Shown: positions 1 to 8,770, counted from the first letter of the stretch. The stretch is DNA of 64,000 nt from Streptomyces sp. NBC_00442 (GCF_036014195.1 NZ_CP107918.1:4340001-4404000); one strand, 5' to 3'. A program made the numbers and translations. Notes: generated by a model not told the origin, from the sequence alone.

Positions 1-1026
1 AAGCAGAGCCAGGTCGTGGACGATCTGGAGATACGGGACCCGGGGCCGGGGGAGGTGCTCGTGGCCATCGCGGCGGCGGGCCTGTGCCACTCGGACCTCT
101 CCGTCATCGACGGGACGATCCCGTTCCCGGTGCCGGTGGTCCTCGGACACGAGGGTGCGGGCGTGGTGGAGGCGGTCGGCTCCGGGGTCACCCATGTGAC
201 GCCCGGCGACCACGTCGCGCTGTCCACGCTCGCCAGCTGCGGCGCGTGCGCGGAGTGCGACCGGGGCCGGCCCACGATGTGCCGCAAGGCGATCGGCATG
301 CCGGGCCGGCCGTTCTCGCGGGGCGGGGCCCCGCTGTACCAGTTCGCCTCGAACTCGGCGTTCGCCGAGCGCACCCTCGTCAAGGCCGTGCAGGCGGTGA
401 AGATCCCCGAGGACGTGCCGCTCACCTCGGCGGCGCTGATCGGCTGCGGGGTCCTGACGGGCGTGGGTGCGGTCCTGAACCGGGCCCGGGTGGACATCGG
501 GGAGAGCGTCGTGGTCATCGGCGCGGGCGGGATCGGGCTCAATGTCCTCCAGGGCGCGCGCATCGCCGGCGCCTCCGTGGTCGTCGCGGTGGACACCAAT
601 CCGGCGAAGGAGCCGCTGGCCCGCCAGTTCGGCGCGACCCACTTCCTGCCCTCGGTCGAGGGGGTGCGCGAGATCCTTCCCCGCGGCGCCGACCACGCCT
701 TCGAATGCGTGGGCCACCCGGCCCTGGTGCGCGCCGCCGTCGACCTCCTGGACCGGCACGGCCAGGCGGTCCTGCTGGGCATGACCGCCCCCACGGTGGA
801 GGCGGCCTTCCTGCCCGCGGAGCTCTTCCTCGACAAGTCCATCCTCGGCTGCCGGTACGGGAGTTCACGCCCACAGCGCGACATCCCCCGCTACTGCGAT
901 CTGTACCGCACGGGGGCCCTGCTGCTCGACGAGCTCGTCACCAGGACGTACCCCGTCGAGGACTTCACCAAGGCGGCGGAGGATCTGCACGAGGGGCGGG
1001 TGGCGCGCGGCGTGCTGACCTTCTAG
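1..1026 (+). CDS. Zinc-dependent alcohol dehydrogenase, 5' end outside window
   Basis: Medium-chain NAD(P)-dependent dehydrogenase expected to oxidise an alcohol with a catalytic zinc. The frame is open from base 1 and the first possible start in the window (GTG at 16) falls inside the N-terminal GroES-like fold, so the true start lies upstream. Visible motifs are the catalytic-zinc Cys in GLCHSD, the GHEGAG zinc motif, a four-Cys structural zinc cluster beginning CGACAEC, and a Rossmann GAGGIG loop followed by an Asp in VAVDTN, which favours NAD over NADP. The stop codon TAG (1024-1026) interlocks with the stop of the convergent regulator: the two genes share a CTAG palindrome. Cofactor preference is an inference and the substrate is unknown. 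Confidence 0.9.
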   Translation, partial: KQSQVVDDLEIRDPGPGEVLVAIAAAGLCHSDLSVIDGTIPFPVPVVLGHEGAGVVEAVGSGVTHVTPGDHVALSTLASCGACAECDRGRPTMCRKAIGMPGRPFSRGGAPLYQFASNSAFAERTLVKAVQAVKIPEDVPLTSAALIGCGVLTGVGAVLNRARVDIGESVVVIGAGGIGLNVLQGARIAGASVVVAVDTNPAKEPLARQFGATHFLPSVEGVREILPRGADHAFECVGHPALVRAAVDLLDRHGQAVLLGMTAPTVEAAFLPAELFLDKSILGCRYGSSRPQRDIPRYCDLYRTGALLLDELVTRTYPVEDFTKAAEDLHEGRVARGVLTF

Positions 1027-2063
1027 CTCCCGGGCCGGCCCGCCGTCCCCGTGCGGAACGTGCGCCGGTAGGCGGTCGGCGGGACGCCGAGGGCCGCCTG
1101 GAGGTGCTGGCGCAGCGAGGTCGCCGTGCCGAAGCCCGCCGCGCGCGCTATCGCGTCGACCGAGAGGTCGGTCGATTCGAGGAGCTGGCGTGCGTGTTCC
1201 ACGCGCTGCTGGGTGAGCCACTGGCCGGGGCTCAGGCCCACTTCCTCGCGGAAGCGGCGGGTGAAGGTGCGGACCGACATCGCCTCCTGTTCGGCCATGT
1301 CGCGCAGCTGGATCGGCTCGTGCAGGCGGCCCAGCGCCCAGGCGCGGGCGGCCGTCGTCGTCGCCACCTGGGGTTCGGGGACCGGACGTTGGATGAACTG
1401 GGACTGGCCTCCGGCCCGGTGCGGGGGGACCACCGTGCGCCGGGCCACGTCGTTGGCGACGGCCGAGCCGTGGTCGCGCCGCACGATGTGCAGACACAGG
1501 TCGATCCCGGCGGCGACCCCGGCCGAGGTCAGCACGTCGCCGTCGTCGATGAACAGGACCTCCGGGTCGACGTCCACGGCCGGGAAGATCCGCTGGAAGT
1601 GCTCGGCGCAGGCCCAGTGCGTGGCGGCGGGGCGCCCGTCGAGCAGCCCGGCCGCGGCCAGGACGTAGCCGCCGGTGCAGATCGCCACCATGCGGGTGCC
1701 GGGGCGTACGAGGGCGAGGGCGGCGGCCAGTTCGGGGGTGAGGACACCCTCGTCGAAGACCGGCCCGAGTTCGTAGGACGCGGGGACGACGACCGTGTCC
1801 GCGGTGGCCAGCGCCTCGGGGCCGTTCTCCACGAGGACCGAGAAGTCCGCGTCGGTGCACACCGGGCCGGGCGGCCGCACCGAGCAGGTGACCACCTCGT
1901 ACAACGGTCCGCGCACCGGGTCCTTGGCCCGGCCGAAGATCCGCTGCGGGATGCCCAGTTCGAAGGGGAGCAGCCCGTCGAGCGCGAGCACCACGACCCG
2001 GTGCGGCCGCGCGTCCTCAAGGGCGCCGTCGCCGCCACGACCACGGGCACGAGCCGGATCCAT
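1023..2063 (-). CDS. GlxA-family transcriptional regulator (DJ-1/PfpI + AraC)
   Basis: Transcription factor of 346 aa with an N-terminal DJ-1/PfpI amidase-like domain (about residues 20-190; Cys elbow in AICTGGYVL) and a C-terminal AraC-type double helix-turn-helix (RTFTRRFREEVGLSPGQWL, then IARAAGFGTATSLRQHL). The architecture is the same as that of AdpA, but AdpA is longer and I see nothing that identifies this as AdpA. ATG at 2063 is chosen because GGAGG lies 8 nt upstream; an in-frame extension to 2141 would run into the divergent promoter. It is divergent from the MFS exporter at 2145, so it may control that gene. The intergenic palindrome at 2110-2121 lies between the two starts. Confidence 0.9.
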   Translation of the reverse strand: MDPARARGRGGDGALEDARPHRVVVLALDGLLPFELGIPQRIFGRAKDPVRGPLYEVVTCSVRPPGPVCTDADFSVLVENGPEALATADTVVVPASYELGPVFDEGVLTPELAAALALVRPGTRMVAICTGGYVLAAAGLLDGRPAATHWACAEHFQRIFPAVDVDPEVLFIDDGDVLTSAGVAAGIDLCLHIVRRDHGSAVANDVARRTVVPPHRAGGQSQFIQRPVPEPQVATTTAARAWALGRLHEPIQLRDMAEQEAMSVRTFTRRFREEVGLSPGQWLTQQRVEHARQLLESTDLSVDAIARAAGFGTATSLRQHLQAALGVPPTAYRRTFRTGTAGRPGS

Positions 2064-2109
2064 CGCGCTCTCCTCCCTGCTGTTCGGTGGTGGTCCCGCC
2101 GTCCAGTGG

Positions 2110-2121
2110 TGGTATAGACCA
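2110..2121. promoter_or_regulatory. DasR-like (dre) palindrome, TGGTATAGACCA
   Basis: The 12-mer differs by one base from the core TGGTCTAGACCA of the DasR operator known from Streptomyces N-acetylglucosamine control. The outer two bases on each side do not match the 16-mer consensus. It lies in the 81-bp gap between the divergent GlxA-type regulator and the MFS gene, where a repressor could act on both. It could also simply be a site for another GntR-family protein. Confidence 0.4.
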
Positions 2122-2144
2122 TCACCTGGTACATCTGCCATCTT

Positions 2145-3479
2145 GTGACGGACAAGTCTGCAAGCGCCCAGGACATTCCCCCGGCGGCATCCCCAGCGAT
2201 ATCCCCGGCGACATCCCCAGCGATGGCCTCAGCGGCGGCCCCGCCGTTGAACGCGCTGCCCGCGCCCGGCCCGCAGCTGTGGAATCACCAATTCCGGCTC
2301 TTCTTCACGGCTCGCACGGTCGCCCTCTTCGGCGACGGCATGGTCCCGGTCGCGCTCGCCGCCGGGCTGCTCGGCGCGGGCCGCCCCGCCTCCTCCGTCG
2401 GCTACGCGCTCGGCGCCTGGATGGGGCCGTTCGCCGCGCTCGTCCTGTTCGGCGGCGTGCTCGCCGACCGCTTCACCCCGCGCCGGATGATGGTCGTCGC
2501 GGACGCCCTGCGGCTCGTCGGGGCGAGCGTGCTCGCCGTCTCGTTCATGGTGCTCGACGGCGGCCCGCCGCTGTGGGAGGTGTACGCCCTGAGCGCGCTT
2601 TCCGGCGTCGGCGCGGCCCTCTTCCAGCCGGGCGTCGCCTCGACGGTGCCGCGCATCGCCACCGACGTTCAGCGCGCCAACGCGGTACTCGGCGTCTCCG
2701 AGGCCCTCATGGGCATGGCGGGCCCCGCCTTCGCGGGCGCGGTCGCCGGGCTGTGGGGCGCGGGCGCGGTCTTCGCCGCGAACGCCGCGACGTTCGGCGT
2801 CAGCGGCATCTGCCTCTTCCTGCTCAGGCTCGGCGCGGCCGGGGCGAGCGACGTCCCGCGCGGCGGCTTCGGCGCCGAACTGGCCGGGGGATGGCGGGAG
2901 TTCAGGGCGCGCACGTGGCTGTGGGGCGTCATCACCGTCTGGACGGTGTACGGCCTGACCGTGCTCGGCCCCGCGACCCCGCTCACCGCGGTCCTGGTGA
3001 CCGAGGGCCACGGCGCCGGAACGTATGGCGCGCTCATGGCCGTCAACGGTGCGGGCAGCGTCCTCGGCGGCCTGCTGGCCCTGCGGCTGCGCCCCGCCCG
3101 GCCGCTCGCGGCGGGCGCGCTCGCCCTCCTCGGCGTATCCGTCGCGCTGCTCTCGCTCGGGCTCGACCTGCCCGTGGCCGCCCTGGGCGCCGGCCAGTTC
3201 ACGCTCGGCGCGGCCTTCGCGTTCTGGCTGGTGATGTGGTCCACGACCGTCCAGACCCAGGTGCCGCCCGAGGCCCTGAACCGGCTGCACGCCTACGACG
3301 TCGCCGGATCCCTGCTGATGCTCGCGGCCGGACGGGCGCTGGCCGGCCCGGTCGCCGAGGCGTTCGGCGCCGAGAAGCTGCTGCTCGTGGGGGCCGGCCT
3401 CAACGTCGTGGCGGTCGCGGTCCTCCTCGCCGTCCCGGCGATCAGCGGCCTGCGGCGCGTCGGAAGCGGGGTGGGCTGA
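2145..3479 (+). CDS. MFS transporter, MFS_3/EntS-like exporter type
   Basis: Integral membrane exporter of 444 aa with 10-12 predicted membrane helices. The opening FFTARTVALFGDGMVPVAL and the loop LADRFTPRRMM (motif A-like, between helices 2 and 3) are typical of the MFS_3 group that includes enterobactin exporters and many drug or metabolite exporters. The first ~40 residues are a hydrophilic Ala/Pro-rich tail. GTG at 2145 is the start of the open frame. There is no strong Shine-Dalgarno, so translation may be weak or from a short leader. It is divergent from the GlxA-type regulator, the usual arrangement for a regulated exporter. The substrate is unknown. Confidence 0.85.
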   Translation: MTDKSASAQDIPPAASPAISPATSPAMASAAAPPLNALPAPGPQLWNHQFRLFFTARTVALFGDGMVPVALAAGLLGAGRPASSVGYALGAWMGPFAALVLFGGVLADRFTPRRMMVVADALRLVGASVLAVSFMVLDGGPPLWEVYALSALSGVGAALFQPGVASTVPRIATDVQRANAVLGVSEALMGMAGPAFAGAVAGLWGAGAVFAANAATFGVSGICLFLLRLGAAGASDVPRGGFGAELAGGWREFRARTWLWGVITVWTVYGLTVLGPATPLTAVLVTEGHGAGTYGALMAVNGAGSVLGGLLALRLRPARPLAAGALALLGVSVALLSLGLDLPVAALGAGQFTLGAAFAFWLVMWSTTVQTQVPPEALNRLHAYDVAGSLLMLAAGRALAGPVAEAFGAEKLLLVGAGLNVVAVAVLLAVPAISGLRRVGSGVG

Positions 3480-3606
3480 GGAGGCGGGCCCTCTGGGGGC
3501 GGGTGGCGGGTGGGGCGGGGCGCGAGGGGGGTGTTGGCCCGATCCCTGCGAAGGGTGGCCTCTGGGCCACTCGTACGGCCGGAACCGTACGGCCACGCTG
3601 GATGAC

Positions 3607-4917
3607 GTGACCCAGACAACCGACAGCCCCGTCGCCGTCCCCGCGCCGCCCCGCAAGGCCGAGCCCAGGATCCACCGCGCGTGGTTCGTCGCGGCCGTCG
3701 CCTTCGTCACGATCATCGGAGCCGCGGCCTTCCGCTCGCTGCCCGGACTGCTCATCGACCCCCTGCACCAGGAGTTCCACTGGTCGCGCGGCACGATCGG
3801 CGCCGCGGTCTCGGTGAACCTCGCCCTCTACGGACTGACCGCGCCCTTCGCCGCCGCGCTGATGGACCGGTTCGGCATCCGCAAGGTCGTAGCGGTCGCC
3901 CTGACCGTCATCGCGGTGGGTTCCGGGCTCACCGTGTTCATGCACACCGCCTGGCAACTCATCCTCTATTGGGGCCTGTTGGTGGGACTCGGCAGCGGCT
4001 CGATGGCGCTCGCGTTCGCCGCGACCGTCACCAACCGCTGGTTCACCGAGCGCCGCGGCCTGGTCACCGGCATCCTCACCGCCGCCTCCGCGTCCGGCCA
4101 GCTGATCTTCCTGCCGCTGCTCTCCTGGATGGTCGAGGCCCACGGATGGCGCCCGGCCGCCATCACGGTGACGCTGGCCGCGCTCGCCGTCGTCCCGTTC
4201 GTCTGGCTCCTGCTGCGCGACCACCCCGCGGACGTCGGCCTCGCACCGTACGGTTCTTCGGCCGAGTACGTCCCCAAGCCCGCCCCCGTCACGGGAGCCG
4301 CCCGCCGCACCCTCACCGTCCTCGTCAAGGCCGCCCGCACCGGGCCGTTCTGGCTGCTCGCCGGCACCTTCGCGATCTGCGGCGCCACGACCAACGGCCT
4401 GGTGCAGACCCACTTCGTACCGGCCGCCCACGACCACGGCATGCCGGTCACCGCGGCCGCGGGACTCCTCGCGGTCGTCGGGGTCTTCGACGTCGTCGGC
4501 ACGATCTTCTCCGGCTGGCTCACCGACCGCTTCGAATCGCGCCGCCTGCTCGCCACGTACTACGCGCTGCGCGGCATCTCGCTGCTGTTCCTGCCCATGC
4601 TGCTCGCGCCCAGTGTGCACCCGCCGATGATCTTCTTCATCGTCTTCTACGGGCTCGACTGGGTCGCCACCGTGCCGCCGACCATCGCGCTGTGCCGCGG
4701 GCACTACGGCGAGGACAGCGCCATCGTCTTCGGCTGGGTGCTCGCCTCGCACCAGGTCGGCGCGGCTGTCGTGGCCTTCCTCGCCGGAGTCGCCCGTGAC
4801 GTCTTCGGCAGCTACGACGTCGTCTGGTACGCCTCGGGCGCGCTGTGCGCGGCGGCCGCGCTGATGGCCCTCGTCATCCGGCACCGCGGCCCGGCCGGGG
4901 AACCGCTCGCCGCGTGA
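3607..4917 (+). CDS. MFS transporter, monocarboxylate/oxalate-type
   Basis: Major facilitator of 436 aa with twelve predicted helices. Motif A-like loops DRFGIRKVVAV (after helix 2) and LTDRFESRRLLA (after helix 8) are present, and the sequence RWFTERRGLVTGI at about residue 140 is typical of the monocarboxylate-porter/OFA branch. It probably imports or exports a small organic acid. The start is GTG at 3607, 127 bp after the previous MFS gene; the ribosome-binding site is poor. The two MFS genes belong to different subfamilies, so they are neighbours rather than a tandem duplication. Confidence 0.85.
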   Translation: MTQTTDSPVAVPAPPRKAEPRIHRAWFVAAVAFVTIIGAAAFRSLPGLLIDPLHQEFHWSRGTIGAAVSVNLALYGLTAPFAAALMDRFGIRKVVAVALTVIAVGSGLTVFMHTAWQLILYWGLLVGLGSGSMALAFAATVTNRWFTERRGLVTGILTAASASGQLIFLPLLSWMVEAHGWRPAAITVTLAALAVVPFVWLLLRDHPADVGLAPYGSSAEYVPKPAPVTGAARRTLTVLVKAARTGPFWLLAGTFAICGATTNGLVQTHFVPAAHDHGMPVTAAAGLLAVVGVFDVVGTIFSGWLTDRFESRRLLATYYALRGISLLFLPMLLAPSVHPPMIFFIVFYGLDWVATVPPTIALCRGHYGEDSAIVFGWVLASHQVGAAVVAFLAGVARDVFGSYDVVWYASGALCAAAALMALVIRHRGPAGEPLAA

Positions 4918-4971
4918 GTCCCTCTTCCTCCGTGGAGGCCCTACGGGGCCGCGACCGAGGGGGAGCGTGCC

Positions 4972-5451
4972 GTGAGACCGAGCGAGAAGGCGGGCGCCGT
5001 GCTGGCCGCGGCCCTGCTGTGCGCGACCACGGCCGCCTGCGGCACCGCCCACCCGGGCGCCACGCCCCGGGCCCCGGCGAGCACGGCCCCGGCGACCTCG
5101 GCATGCGCCGCCGCCGGCACGCCGGGCGCGGCCGCCGACGGCCCCGCGAGCCCCTGCCTGGCGGAGGGCTGGTCCGACATGACGCGGGGCTTCGTCGACT
5201 ACTACGCCCAGCACCTCACCAAGGCGGACGACGGGATGTGGCCGTCGGTCGTGGCGGTACGGATGCACCGGCAGGGCGGGAGGGGGAAGGCCGTCGTCAC
5301 GGTCAACTTCGTTCCGCTGGGCTCGGGCGGCTGGCAGGGGCGCCGGGTGGCGGAGGTGTTCGGGGACTGGCGGGGTGGGGAGTACGGGGACCAGGGGGTC
5401 CTCCGGGTGGAATCTCCCACCGGAGCCCTCATCACCGAGCGCCCCTGGTAA
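4972..5451 (+). CDS. Small secreted lipoprotein of unknown function
   Basis: Protein of 159 aa with an N-terminal signal sequence (basic RPSEK, hydrophobic AGAVLAAALLC) and a possible lipobox TAAC at residues ~21-24, followed by an Ala/Pro/Thr-rich linker. The mature part (about residues 65-159) contains WSDMTRGFVDYYAQHL and a C-terminal β-rich segment; I do not recognise the family. The start is GTG at 4972. The lipobox has Thr at -3, which is unusual, so plain secretion is the alternative. Confidence 0.65.
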   Translation: MRPSEKAGAVLAAALLCATTAACGTAHPGATPRAPASTAPATSACAAAGTPGAAADGPASPCLAEGWSDMTRGFVDYYAQHLTKADDGMWPSVVAVRMHRQGGRGKAVVTVNFVPLGSGGWQGRRVAEVFGDWRGGEYGDQGVLRVESPTGALITERPW

Positions 5452-5481
5452 GCGCCTGCCCGGATTTGAGGGGCGTGGGGA

Positions 5482-5512
5482 ACAGCGCCCCAGGGGCGCG
5501 GGGAACTGCGCC
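5482..5512 (+). repeat. Copy of the GGGGCGCGGGGAACTGCGC dispersed repeat
   Basis: A single short copy of the same GC-rich element that forms arrays at 8771-9128 (opposite orientation) and 41000-41350. It sits just upstream of the PNPOx-like gene start at 5538. Confidence 0.7.
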
Positions 5513-5537
5513 GGACCTCCCTCGCGACAATGGCCGC

Positions 5538-6188
5538 ATGGAATTCCGCCAGCTCCTCCACACCCTCCGCGTCTGGGACGCAACGCTCCCCACCTTCAAC
5601 CCCGACACCGCCCCCCAAACCCCGCTCCCCCTCTTCCAGTCGTGGCTGACGCACGCCGCCGAAGCCGGCCAGCCCGAGCCGCACACGATGTCGCTCGCGA
5701 CGGTCGACCCGCAGGGCCGCCCCGACGTCCGCACCCTCACGCTGCACGACGCCGACGACCAGGGCTGGCACTTCGGTTCGCACTCCACCAGCGCGAAGGG
5801 ACGGCAGCTGGCCGCGCACCCGGAGGCCGCGCTGGCCTTCTACTGGCCGGCGGTGGGCCGCCAGGTGCGGGTGCGCGGCACCGTGACCCCGGCCGGCCAG
5901 GACGTGTCGCAGGCCGACCTGCACGCCCGCTCGACGGGTGCGCTCGCGGCGGCCCTGGTCGGCAGGATGAGTGAAGTCCTGGACAGTTTTGAGGAGTTGG
6001 AGCGGGCATCGGCGGCAGCCTGGGAACGTGCCCAGGCGGCCCCGGACACTCTCGTACCCACCTGGACCCGTTACGTGCTGGACCCGACGGAGGTCGAGTT
6101 CTTCCAGGGCGACGCGCAGCGACGGCACGTACGGCTGCGCTACCGCCGCGAAGGCGCCGCCTGGTCCCGCGAACTCCTCTGGCCCTGA
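5538..6188 (+). CDS. Pyridoxamine 5'-phosphate oxidase-like flavoprotein
   Basis: Protein of 216 aa with the split-barrel FMN-binding fold of PdxH relatives. PDVRTLTLHDAD and HFGSHSTSAKGRQL are FMN-binding segments, and the C-terminal YVLDPTEVEFFQGDAQRRH resembles the PdxH C-terminal domain that contacts the substrate. It therefore probably oxidises a pyridoxal-type or similar substrate with FMN, but divergence from true PdxH leaves the reaction uncertain. ATG at 5538 begins the conserved part; a much longer in-frame extension (from 4845) runs back through the lipoprotein gene and is a shadow. Confidence 0.8.
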   Translation: MEFRQLLHTLRVWDATLPTFNPDTAPQTPLPLFQSWLTHAAEAGQPEPHTMSLATVDPQGRPDVRTLTLHDADDQGWHFGSHSTSAKGRQLAAHPEAALAFYWPAVGRQVRVRGTVTPAGQDVSQADLHARSTGALAAALVGRMSEVLDSFEELERASAAAWERAQAAPDTLVPTWTRYVLDPTEVEFFQGDAQRRHVRLRYRREGAAWSRELLWP

Positions 6189-6280
6189 CGGCCCGAAGCG
6201 GGGCGGTGGCCCCGCACCGGAAGGGTCTGTGCAACCCCCACGCGCAAGCCGGTGCGGGGCCGACCGGGGGCGTTCGCCCG

Positions 6281-6727
6281 TCAACGGGGGCGCTGGGAGC
6301 CCCCGTCCGGCGCGGGGCCGAACACGGGCACGGTCACGCCGTCCTCGGCCCCGGTCCGGAAGCTCACGTACAGCTCCATCCCGATCCGCAATGCGGCCTG
6401 GGGGCACCCGACGACCTCGGTCATCATGCGGGGGCCCTCGGCCAGGTCGACGACGGCGGCGACGTAGGGGACGCGGTCGCCGAAGGGCGGCAGGTCGTTG
6501 CGGTGCACGACGGACCAGGTGTAGAGCGTGGCGCGCCCTTCGGCCCGGAGCCAGGTCACGTCGTCGCTCCAGCAGTACGGGCAGAACTCGCGCGGGTAGT
6601 GGTGCGGGCGGCCGCAGGCGGCGCAGTGGCGGATGAGGAGGCGGCCCTCGGCGGCGGCGTCCCAGTACGTGCGGGTGAAGGCGTCGACGTCGGGCGTGGC
6701 CGCGCCGGACGCGCCGGGCCCGGTCAT
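6281..6727 (-). CDS. OB-fold/DUF35 acyl-CoA-associated protein with zinc ribbon
   Basis: Protein of 148 aa with an N-terminal rubredoxin-like zinc ribbon (Cys pairs in CAAC and CPYC) and a C-terminal OB fold (about residues 60-140). DUF35 proteins are partner subunits of Ltp/SCP-x-type thiolases, as in the Ltp2-DUF35 aldolase of steroid side-chain breakdown. ATG at 6727 overlaps the stop of the DoxX gene in an ATGA, so the two are translationally coupled. No thiolase is adjacent; the unpaired thiolase at 13414-14598, behind the same type of operator, is a plausible partner (inference). Confidence 0.85.
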   Translation of the reverse strand: MTGPGASGAATPDVDAFTRTYWDAAAEGRLLIRHCAACGRPHHYPREFCPYCWSDDVTWLRAEGRATLYTWSVVHRNDLPPFGDRVPYVAAVVDLAEGPRMMTEVVGCPQAALRIGMELYVSFRTGAEDGVTVPVFGPAPDGGSQRPR

Positions 6728-7176
6728 CGGAACAGTCCCATCGCGTCGTCGAGCGACCAGGTCTGCCACGACATGGCGCCGAGGGCGACCAGCGAGATGA
6801 GGGCCATCATCGCGTTCTGCCCCTGCTCGGCCCAGTCGTGGATCATCAGGACCAGATAGAGAAGATTGAGCAGGAGCCCGCAGACGAGGGCGACGGGGGT
6901 CAGGAATCCGGCCACCAGGCCGAGGCCCAGGGCGAGTTCGGCGTAGACGACCACGTACGCCATCGCCTTCGGGCGAGGGCGGACCACGGCGTCGAAGCCG
7001 CTGCGGACCGCGCTCCATTTGTGCTTGGCGGCGACGTCGGACGCCCAGGCGATGCCGGTACCGCGCTCGAACCAGCCCTTCTTGTCCTTGTGCCGCCAGC
7101 TCTCCAGCCACCACAGGCCGAGGCCTATGCGCAGGACGGCCAGCCACTCGGCGCCGCCGAGCCAGATCGAGTCCAC
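6724..7176 (-). CDS. DoxX-like small membrane protein
   Basis: Protein of 150 aa with about four membrane helices (segments starting EWLAVLRIGLGLWWLES, AYVVVYAELALGLGLVAG, LVCGLLLNLLYLVLMI and MMALISLVALGAM). DoxX/TQO-type proteins are membrane subunits of quinone-linked redox systems. GTG at 7176 is preferred over an ATG at 7209 because AAGGGG precedes it at good distance and conservation begins there. It is first in a two-gene operon with the DUF35 gene. Its upstream region holds the 25-bp tandem array and the operator at 7364-7378. Confidence 0.8.
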   Translation of the reverse strand: MDSIWLGGAEWLAVLRIGLGLWWLESWRHKDKKGWFERGTGIAWASDVAAKHKWSAVRSGFDAVVRPRPKAMAYVVVYAELALGLGLVAGFLTPVALVCGLLLNLLYLVLMIHDWAEQGQNAMMALISLVALGAMSWQTWSLDDAMGLFR

Positions 7177-7200
7177 GCCGGGCCCCTTCCGCGTACGTCT

Positions 7201-7338
7201 TCCGTGCACGTGTCCGCCTACGTGTTCCGTGCACGTGTCCGCCTACGTGTTCCGTGCACGTGTCCGCCTACGTGTTCCGTGCACGTGTCCGCCTACGTGT
7301 TCCGTGCACGTGTCCGCCTACGTGTTCCGTGCACGTGT
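7201..7338. repeat. 25-bp tandem repeat array
   Basis: Five exact copies (7201-7325) plus a half copy of a unit that begins TCCGTGCACGTG and ends CGCCTACGTGT. Each unit contains the hexamer palindrome CACGTG and a TACGTG. The array fills the space between the DoxX gene (start 7176, minus strand) and the operator at 7364. The rest of the 312-bp gap (7177-7488) holds that operator and the leader of the monooxygenase gene. Confidence 0.95.
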
Positions 7339-7363
7339 TCCGTGTACGTGCGTCCCCGTGTTT

Positions 7364-7378
7364 CTGACGGTACGTCAG
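7364..7378. promoter_or_regulatory. Operator copy 1, CTGACGGTACGTCAG
   Basis: Perfect 6+3+6 palindrome of the recurring CTGACGnnnCGTCAG element. It lies between the divergent DoxX-DUF35 operon (start 7176) and the flavin monooxygenase (start 7489), so one site could serve both. Confidence 0.75.
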
Positions 7379-7488
7379 TTCAGCGGATCCGGGGGCCGTG
7401 CGCAAGGGGCGGGGGCGTGATCAGATCGCAATCCATTCCGGGCTTGACCGAGACCCATCAAGTATTCACAGCGTTACGCTCAGCGTTC

Positions 7489-8631
7489 ATGGTCGACACC
7501 ACCCACCCCGCGAGCCCCGTCTATGTGATCGGCGCCGGGCCCGGCGGTCTCGCCGTCGCCGCCTCGCTGCGAGCGCGGGGCGTGCGGGCCGTCGTGCTGG
7601 AGAAGTCCGACGCCGTGGCGGCGTCCTGGCGGCGCCACTACGACCGGCTGCACCTGCACACCACGCGCCGGCTCTCCTCGCTGCCCGGCCTGCGGATGCC
7701 GCGCCGGTTCGGACGCTGGGTCGCTCGTGACGACGTCGTGCGCTACCTGGAGAAGTACGCCGCCGTCCACGACCTGGAGATCGTCACCGGGGTCGAGGTC
7801 GAGCGCATCGAGCGCGGCCCGGGGGGCGAGGGGTGGGTGCTGCACGCGACCGGGGGGCGGCGGCTGGTCACGCCGGCCGTGGTGGTGGCCACCGGGTACA
7901 ACCACACGCCGTATGTTCCCGACTGGCCCGGAGCGCGGACGTTCACCGGCGAGATGGTGCACGCGAGCCTCTACCGCAATCCCGGGTCGTACGTGGGCCG
8001 GGACGTCCTCGTCGTGGGGGCCGGCAACACCGGGGCGGAGATCGCGGCCGACCTCGCGGGGGGCGGGGCGGCGCGGGTGCGGCTCGCGGTGCGGACCGCG
8101 CCGCACATCGTGCGCCGCTCCACGGCGGGGTGGCCCAGCCAGGCCACCGGCATTCTGGTGCGCCGGCTCCCGGTACGCCTGGTGGACCGGTGTGCGGCGC
8201 TGATCGAACGGCTCTCCGTGCCCGACCTCTCCGCCTACGGTCTGCCACGGCCGGCCCGTGGGTTGTACGCGCGGGTGCGCGAGGGGGCGATTCCCGTGCA
8301 GGACGTGGGCCTGATCGAGGCGGTCCGCGCCGGGCGGGTCGAACCGGTCGCGGCGGTCGACTCCTTCGACGACGGCAAGGTCGTCCTCGCGGACGGGACG
8401 CGACTTTCGCCGGACGCGGTGATCTGCGCGACGGGGTACCGGCGGGGGCTTGAGCCGCTGGCCGGGCACCTCGGGGTGCTCGACGAGCGGGGGCGGCCTC
8501 GGGTGCGGGGGGCTCGTACGGTGCCGGGGGCGGCGGGGCTGTACTTCACGGGGTTCACGAATCCGATCAGCGGGATGCTGCGGGAGCTCCGCATCGATGC
8601 GGAGCGCATCGCGAAAGCCTTGTCCCGCTGA
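7489..8631 (+). CDS. Flavin-containing monooxygenase (CzcO/YUCCA type)
   Basis: FAD- and NADPH-dependent monooxygenase of 380 aa. The FAD Rossmann loop GAGPGGL is at residues ~14-20, the NADPH loop VGAGNTGAE near residue 175, and ATGYNHTPYVPDW in the linker. FTGEMVHASLY resembles the Baeyer-Villiger fingerprint FxGxxxHxxxW but has Tyr in place of Trp, so N-, C- or Baeyer-Villiger oxygenation are all possible. ATG at 7489 starts immediately before the first β-strand; longer in-frame ORFs cross the repeat array. The operator at 7364 places it in the dispersed catabolic regulon. Spacing from operator to start is 110 bp, longer than at the other sites. Confidence 0.9.
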   Translation: MVDTTHPASPVYVIGAGPGGLAVAASLRARGVRAVVLEKSDAVAASWRRHYDRLHLHTTRRLSSLPGLRMPRRFGRWVARDDVVRYLEKYAAVHDLEIVTGVEVERIERGPGGEGWVLHATGGRRLVTPAVVVATGYNHTPYVPDWPGARTFTGEMVHASLYRNPGSYVGRDVLVVGAGNTGAEIAADLAGGGAARVRLAVRTAPHIVRRSTAGWPSQATGILVRRLPVRLVDRCAALIERLSVPDLSAYGLPRPARGLYARVREGAIPVQDVGLIEAVRAGRVEPVAAVDSFDDGKVVLADGTRLSPDAVICATGYRRGLEPLAGHLGVLDERGRPRVRGARTVPGAAGLYFTGFTNPISGMLRELRIDAERIAKALSR

Positions 8632-8770
8632 GTCCGGCACCGCCCGGCCGGCGGGTACGCCCTGCGGCCGGGGCGCGCGCCCTCGTCCACGGGCCGTGGA
8701 CAGCCGGGCGCGCAGTTCCCCGCGTCCCTCGAAGGGTCGTCTTCAGGGTGCGGGCCGTGGAGGGTTGCCC

